The notes under the pieces were generated by a model that was given only the letters and a program-made list of their open reading frames with translations, had not been told where the DNA came from and searched no databases. Position numbers and translations under genes: made by a program. A stretch of 64,000 nt of DNA from Golubevia sp. BC0850 (lineage: Eukaryota > Basidiomycota > Exobasidiomycetes > Golubeviales > Golubeviaceae). Shown in pieces: positions 58,820 through 64,000 of this stretch. The DNA lies in NCBI GenBank assembly GCA_012976225.1, contig JAAVVG010000007.1, positions 124,001 to 188,000 of the forward strand, written 5' to 3'. Positions within the stretch are counted from its first letter, which is position 1; every line of letters begins with the position of its first letter.

Positions 58820-61800
58820 TCACATGTTGCTATCTATCCGCTGGTATCCTTGGTGACTTGTAGATTGATTAGCTAGTTCCTCCGTTTCATCGTCTTCGTC
58901 TTCATCTCTAATCTGAACGATTGGCTTGTATTTGACCATCTGCCAGGCCCAGCAGCCAGTGACAGCAATGGAGGAGCTATTGACCAACTGTGCATGGCAA
59001 GGATTCAAGGGAGAGCTTGGAAGTCAGCTTCTGAAAGTTGGAGAGCTTGAAAGCGATGACTCACGTATGCAACGACTGTTGTCTTTCCTTCCAGGACGTC
59101 CCAACGAAAAGAGATGATCAAGTCTGAGATATGACGCAAAGCTTGCAGCACGACACAAATTCCTGTTGGAACGGGAGTTTTCCCAAAATTGAGTCAAACT
59201 GAGGGACCTTGAAAGTTCTCTGGGGTCACTCACTGAAAGCTCCAGCAAAAGTGTGTGAACGATGGTTGAGATGGAGTTGCTGTAACTCCCCTAGTATTCG
59301 GCCAGCTCTGAGTGATGAAATAAGAAGTATTCAGTGGTCAGACTGCATTGAAACTAGTCTAATCTGTTCACAACTTACTGAGGGAGAGCTAACAGAACCA
59401 AAGTCAAGCTGTTCTTTGCCAAAGAAAACCCTCCAACAGCGCCCATGGAAAGATATAAACAGCTTGGCTTGACGATGGAGAGAAGTAACGTAAGAAGCAT
59501 GAGAGCCTGAGACAAGACATTTCAAGGTAAGTAAAAGAGTCAGTAGCAAGTGAAGTCCAGTTAAATCCCTTCAAGGACACTCACCCCGTATCGATAATGG
59601 AATGGGAGCTCGTTATCTTCTCTAGAGCTCTGCCTTTCAGAATGATCAGCTGGCACTCGCACCAGAGTAGGAAGCCAACTCAAGAGGGGCCACTTTTTTC
59701 CTGATCTAGAGAATTTGAGTCGACTAACGAACCAGAGCTGCTGAAAAGCTAACAAGTACCATGGGATCGAGTCGAAGTCGAATCTTTCAGCATAGTAGAT
59801 CGCATCGCAATGAGTTGACTGGTTCAAAGAAACGAGCCATCTGTTCCACACCGATTCTAGAAGGAAAGAGGCAGAGCTGAAGAGCACTGCACTTGAAGAG
59901 ATGCCGACAGTGGTGGCACGCGTGTAGAAGTAGAGCAAACTGACTGGAGTATAGGGAAGGTAGCAGAAGAAAGACTGAAGTGAGAGAATTGATTCCAATC
60001 CGGAGGAAGAGCGCTAAGAAAGTGTATTACTCACAGGCTACTGACCCCAAGCCTGCCATGTCTTTTGTTAACCCCAGGAGAAACCAGAGGATGCCACTAG
60101 AAGTAAAAGAGAACGACTCTATGTCGACATTAGAGAAGGGATCTTCAGAGTGCATCTTTCCAGCAAGAAAGAGTTGACTGAACGTTTGCTGACTGCGACC
60201 GCCAAAGATGGAGATTGTGTCATCGTCTGAATCAGAATAATTGCATGAGAGAAGAAAAGAGATTGGATTGAATTGAAGAAAAGAGATTAGTGGAGATGAA
60301 ACCTCGAGTGCTGTCTCTCAAGCTCACTGAAAGGACCGAGTTCCACCTGCGAAGTCCAATTGAAGGCGACAGAGCTCTCTAAGGGTGAGAAAAAAACAAG
60401 ACAGAATGATAGGCATCAGGGCGTCGGAGAATCCACCAATACCAGCTCAAGTCCCACAACTCACCGTTTCTGTGGAGCAGAACCAGGTCCTTAGGGTTGG
60501 AGGAAGTTCGTAGAGCAAGATGGGGAACATAGAATTGTCTTTGAGAGAGTTTGGAACTTGTAGGATGCTGAAAAGCAGTGAACTTGTCAACGTGAGTCTG
60601 GTTTGATGGCACTCCGGGAGGACCAAATTTGAGTAAAGTTTGAAACGGTCCAAAAAGACTTTTGTTGTAGCAATTTTCCCACTCGGTCTCATCTGCACTG
60701 TTCGTCAAAGAGGACATGCATGTATCCTGAAGTGATTGGGAGACGGAAACTCTGGCATGTCAAATGATTGAATGAATGAATTAAGGGAAAGAGGCACAGC
60801 AATACTTACCAACGATTCCCCAACTCTACCTCCTTTGAACCAAAAGGTCCAGTCGTAGTAAGACCCAGTCTGCTGCACTACTTTGACCTCCACGCGGGAG
60901 TTCAAAAAGATTTCTGGCCGTGTTTTCTCCGCCGTGAGATCCTGCTTGAAGGACCGGATGAGAGCGGACTAGCGGTGCCAATAAGTATCGAAGGATGGAC
61001 GTCTGGAGGAACACCCGAACACTCACTTTCGACTCTTCAGTTTTGTCAAAGTTCTCTTTGACGAAAAGTAAGGGAACGGTATGAACAGGAAAGACTGAAA
61101 GCTTTTTCAAGTATTGGCTGAGATGCTTGGGTCCCTCCAGGTGGTCGATCTCGCCAAAGAATGGCCCCAAGCTCTCAGATAATGATCGAGTGAAAACAAA
61201 GTTTGCGTCTAGTTCGAGATCGCGATTCTCTGGAAGAGAAAGAGCTGTCGAGTCGATGATCGGAGCCAAAAGAATTGTTGCTCTGAGAGAATACCTCTCG
61301 AGGCTCGGAAGAGACCTGCAAATGGAGCAAGAATCAACATCAAGAGAGGGGAGGATAAGGGGATCAAAAAAAATCAAAATAAACCAAAATGGCCCGAGCA
61401 GGCAGTCCCTCAACTAGACTCACCAAAGAAAAGTGAGATTCAAGTCCTTCAAAGGCAAACTGAAATTTCGGGTGCTCTCGTCATGGAAAGAGATGTTCTT
61501 AGCAACAGCACCTTCCCAGAAGACCTGATCTTTTCCGATTCTATCCTTTCCTCTGCCATGGCTGCTTCCATTCACGTTTGGAGAGGGAGACCAGACGGTC
61601 ATTAAAACGTCAAAATGCGTTTCATTGATGAAGAGTGGCTGAACGATCTTGTTCTTGTCAGCCCTAATCAGTTCTTGTTCTGAAAGACATAGATCGTTAG
61701 GTTTCATTTTGCGAAACTCCAGGTAGCCAACTAAACCAACGACGAGCAGACCAGAGAGAAGAAGGCCGCACAGCCCACCCAGGCAACCCAGTCTTCTCAA

Positions 61801-61857
61801 CAGTGACTGAGACCTGGGTCGGGGCGCTAGCTTGAAACTGGCTTCTCGATTGACCAT
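58820..61857 (-). CDS. CLPTM1: CLPTM1-like multi-pass membrane protein
   Basis: Eleven exons: 61857..61424, 61315..61027, 60944..60810, 60726..60465, 60378..60328, 60226..60042, 59974..59585, 59506..59379, 59307..59234, 59123..59065, 58939..58820, giving about 708 residues. A membrane segment near residue 30 leads into a lumenal region whose segments follow the CLPTM1/CLPTM1L order: FWEGAVAKNISF, RYSLRATILLAP, PEIFLNSRVEVKVV and YVPHLALRTSSNPKDL. Later come a helix near FSFTSSGILWFLLGL, a helix pair with TTVGISSSAVLF, and LVLLALPQ, the counterpart of the conserved M-x-P-Q-L block. The acidic tail ends in YQRIDSNM. Family members sit in the ER; CLPTM1L scrambles glucosaminyl-PI. The exon 6/7 join needs a weak donor (gtagcc at 60041), because the strong one 7 nt further breaks phase. 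Confidence 0.55.
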
Positions 61858-62578
61858 CTTGAGATTTAGAGAGAATTTGATGGAAGGAAGAGAAAGTAGA
61901 AGGGACTTTCCTGCCTCTTTCCTCGATCCCTATTGCCGTCTGAGATTCTTTCGAGATTGTTCTCGGAACCACGAGGTCTCCTCGAGGTCACCTTATGCTC
62001 CTTTCCATGAGGTGACGATGTGTGAGGTGTGAAGCTGTCCTCTTTTCTATTAATTTTTTTTTGAAACAGTCCAACGGGTGAGATGGGGAGACGGGGAGAC
62101 GGTGGGAGCTCTTCGCTTCAGCTTAGCGCTTCAACGCCAGGGGTGTGTCCTTTCTAGTGCTCCAGGATTCAGCGCATCAGATTTCAAAGCATTCTTCCAG
62201 TAAGCTTCAAGATTTTCTCACCCTAGATGAGGTTGCCTTTGAATCCGATCGCCTACTATCGAAACGGCTTGGAGTGCAGAACACAGCGGTGAGGCGGTGA
62301 GGATTGTAAGAGCAAGAAGCTGTAATGACAATAAGAAATCTAAAGAGCAAAGGAAGAAACTCAAAATTCTATGTCAAAACTGGTACGAAAAAAAGCCTTC
62401 TTGCTCTAGGTACGTGATTCCACTCGTAACACTCCACCCATGTTTTTGATCTCGGAAGTATCTTTAGAATCGACTAGAATCTATCTGTCCGCCCTCAACT
62501 CATCCTGAGATGTAACAAACCAATGCAATCTGCAAAAAACTTAGCAATGATAAAAATACAATCATCAACAACTTTCTA
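61858..62578. other. Intergenic
   Basis: Upstream region of the CLPTM1-like gene and 3' region of the COG7-like gene. No gene or repeat recognised. Confidence 0.5.
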
Positions 62579-64000
62579 TCAGTTCCAACCTCTCATCCTC
62601 TTCACCCCTTCAAACACCTTACAATCTCTCAACCTCCCCAATCTCCTTCTTTCCAATTCAACCTTCTCATTCCTCAACCTCGATTTCCTCTCCTCTTCAT
62701 TTTCCTCCCCCAAATTCTCATCCAAGTGTTTCTCCAAATTTTTCTCCTCCTTCTTCTCCCCAAATCCAATTCTCTCCATTTCACCTCTCTCTTTCTTCTC
62801 CAAAGACAAGCTAGCTAAATTCCTCAGCTGTTCAGAATTTTCACCTCTCTTCAACAAACTCAATTGGTTTGAGATCTCTTCATCCAAATCTAAAATGTCT
62901 AACCATTTCTTGAGAGTTTTGAAACCATCTTGAGATTCAACTTCATCTTCATCTTCGTCATGGTTAGCAACCATTCCTAGAGCTTCAGCCACGTTGCTCA
63001 ATCCTTCGCAATCAGCTTTCAATTGGCTTTTCCCAGCTGAAGAAAGTACCTTAATTTGAGGTAATACTTCGTTTGTATAGTGATTTAGAAATGTAAGAAG
63101 TAATGACCTTAAATAATGAGGTAAAACCGTTTCAGAAGACAAGAATTCACCAGGACTACTTTCATCAATTGAAGTTGAGCTTGAAGAGATATTGGGAACC
63201 TGTTCCTGATGACTAGAATTTGAGGTCTGCATTGGCTCTTTAGTAGCACCAACGACCAAAGATTTCCTTTTACTTCCTCCTTCTTTTCCACCACTACTTC
63301 TTCTCTTCTCATTCTTATTTCTTTCATTCTTTTCTTTTTGCAATTTTCCACCTTCCAACCATTCAGCACCCCAACCCATGAAATCACCACCACCACTTCC
63401 TAAACCCCATTCCAACAATCTAGGTAAATTTAAACAATTCTCTAAAACCTTGTTCATTTCTTCAGTTTGAGAGATTGAAAATTTTGGCATGTTTAATTGA
63501 TATTCGTTTTCCAAATCGTTTGAAGATTGAGAAGAAGACCAAGAATTGAGGTTGGAATAATTAGAGAGATTTGATAAGATTGGTGAAAGAAGTAAGGAGT
63601 GAAGATTGGAATGTAGGAGTTGAAGATGTGAGAAAAGCAGTTTCTTTGAAAACGGGAATAAATTGGAAAGGTTTGGATTCAGAGGAATAGAAGTTGAATT
63701 TGAAGCTCGAGAATCTAAAGAAAGTAAAAGACCGATTTCTCCTGTCACTGTTCCATGTTTCTCTCCCAATTTTTCTAGGTCTTGTCGAAGCTTGCTTGTC
63801 TTTTGTGAGTTGAGTTTTGAATCTTGAGGTTCTTCTTTTGTGTCTTCTATCTCTTCGATAACCAAGTTTTTCAACTTCTCCACTCCTGATTCTCTTTCAC
63901 TCTCTACAATACCATTCCATTTCAACTTCAACTCCTCCAATTTACTCCAACCTTCTTTGTTACCTTCCAACAATCCCACTAGATTTGAGAATTTCTCCCA
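62579..64000 (-). CDS. COG7: COG7-like Golgi tethering subunit, C-terminal part
   Basis: A single open frame runs from the window edge (64000) to a stop at 62579, about 473 residues, without an intron; the N-terminus is outside. The block LPHYLRSLLLTFLNHYTNEVLPQ followed by KSQLKADCEGLSNVAEALG resembles the C-terminal helical repeat of COG7, where a Q-L-x-x-D-x-x-x-L-x-N-V motif is typical. The rest is helical, Leu/Ser/Asn-rich, with a Lys-rich insert (KEKNERNKNEKRRSS) and a charged coiled tail (EKKEERNLEK-like). COG7 belongs to lobe B of the conserved oligomeric Golgi complex, which tethers retrograde vesicles. The assignment rests on one weakly conserved block, so another tether (exocyst, Dsl1) is possible. 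Confidence 0.45.
   Translation of the reverse strand, partial: WEKFSNLVGLLEGNKEGWSKLEELKLKWNGIVESERESGVEKLKNLVIEEIEDTKEEPQDSKLNSQKTSKLRQDLEKLGEKHGTVTGEIGLLLSLDSRASNSTSIPLNPNLSNLFPFSKKLLFSHLQLLHSNLHSLLLSPILSNLSNYSNLNSWSSSQSSNDLENEYQLNMPKFSISQTEEMNKVLENCLNLPRLLEWGLGSGGGDFMGWGAEWLEGGKLQKEKNERNKNEKRRSSGGKEGGSKRKSLVVGATKEPMQTSNSSHQEQVPNISSSSTSIDESSPGEFLSSETVLPHYLRSLLLTFLNHYTNEVLPQIKVLSSAGKSQLKADCEGLSNVAEALGMVANHDEDEDEVESQDGFKTLKKWLDILDLDEEISNQLSLLKRGENSEQLRNLASLSLEKKERGEMERIGFGEKKEEKNLEKHLDENLGEENEEERKSRLRNEKVELERRRLGRLRDCKVFEGVKRMRGWN

Overview
The window looks like nuclear DNA of a fungus, most likely a basidiomycete. Genes are dense on both strands. Most carry several GT-AG introns, mainly 50-110 nt, with gtgagt/gtaagt donors and ag acceptors after pyrimidine tracts. 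Recognisable proteins have fungal or general eukaryotic relatives. I found no rRNA, tRNA, CRISPR array, transposon or virus-like element. CDS models were spliced by eye from reading frame and splice signals, so terminal exons are the weakest calls. The species cannot be fixed from this sequence.

Layout. (1) 1-1253 is the 3' part of a secreted PAN/apple-like protein gene; a complete inverted copy lies at 45064-46841. (2) 1.6-3.6 kb holds an F-box fragment and an F-box/LRR gene with a disturbed 3' end. (3) 4.1-11.2 kb is a housekeeping block: PP6-type phosphatase (SIT4), Arp2/3 subunit ARPC5 and mitochondrial IF-2. (4) 11.6-13.5 kb: a SAP-like, multi-pass membrane protein. (5) 14.6-16.5 kb: a second F-box-like gene. 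(6) 17.8-20.8 kb: mitochondrial acyl carrier protein and mitochondrial ribosomal protein bL17, divergent. (7) 22.3-29.3 kb: three more F-box loci (one intact, two broken) around a PEX11-like gene. (8) 29.5-42.5 kb: Rab4-type GTPase, WAPL-type cohesin release factor, SQT1-type WD40 ribosome-assembly factor and a TBC Rab-GAP. (9) 43.3-44.4 kb: Tctex-type dynein light chain. (10) 45.1-53.1 kb: the PAN copy, a secreted berberine-bridge-like FAD oxidase and a Dal5/Tna1-type transporter, all on the minus strand. (11) 54.5-64.0 kb: histidine acid phosphatase, an unidentified membrane protein, a CLPTM1-like protein and the C-terminal part of a COG7-like Golgi tether.

Working together. Three genes (IF-2, ACP1, bL17m) serve mitochondrial translation or lipoate/complex I assembly, and two of these share a short divergent promoter. 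The Rab4 GTPase, TBC protein and COG7-like tether all act in membrane traffic, but nothing shows co-regulation. The most unusual features are the mosaic similarity of the two inverted PAN genes and a cluster of six F-box-like loci, most of them degenerate, between them.
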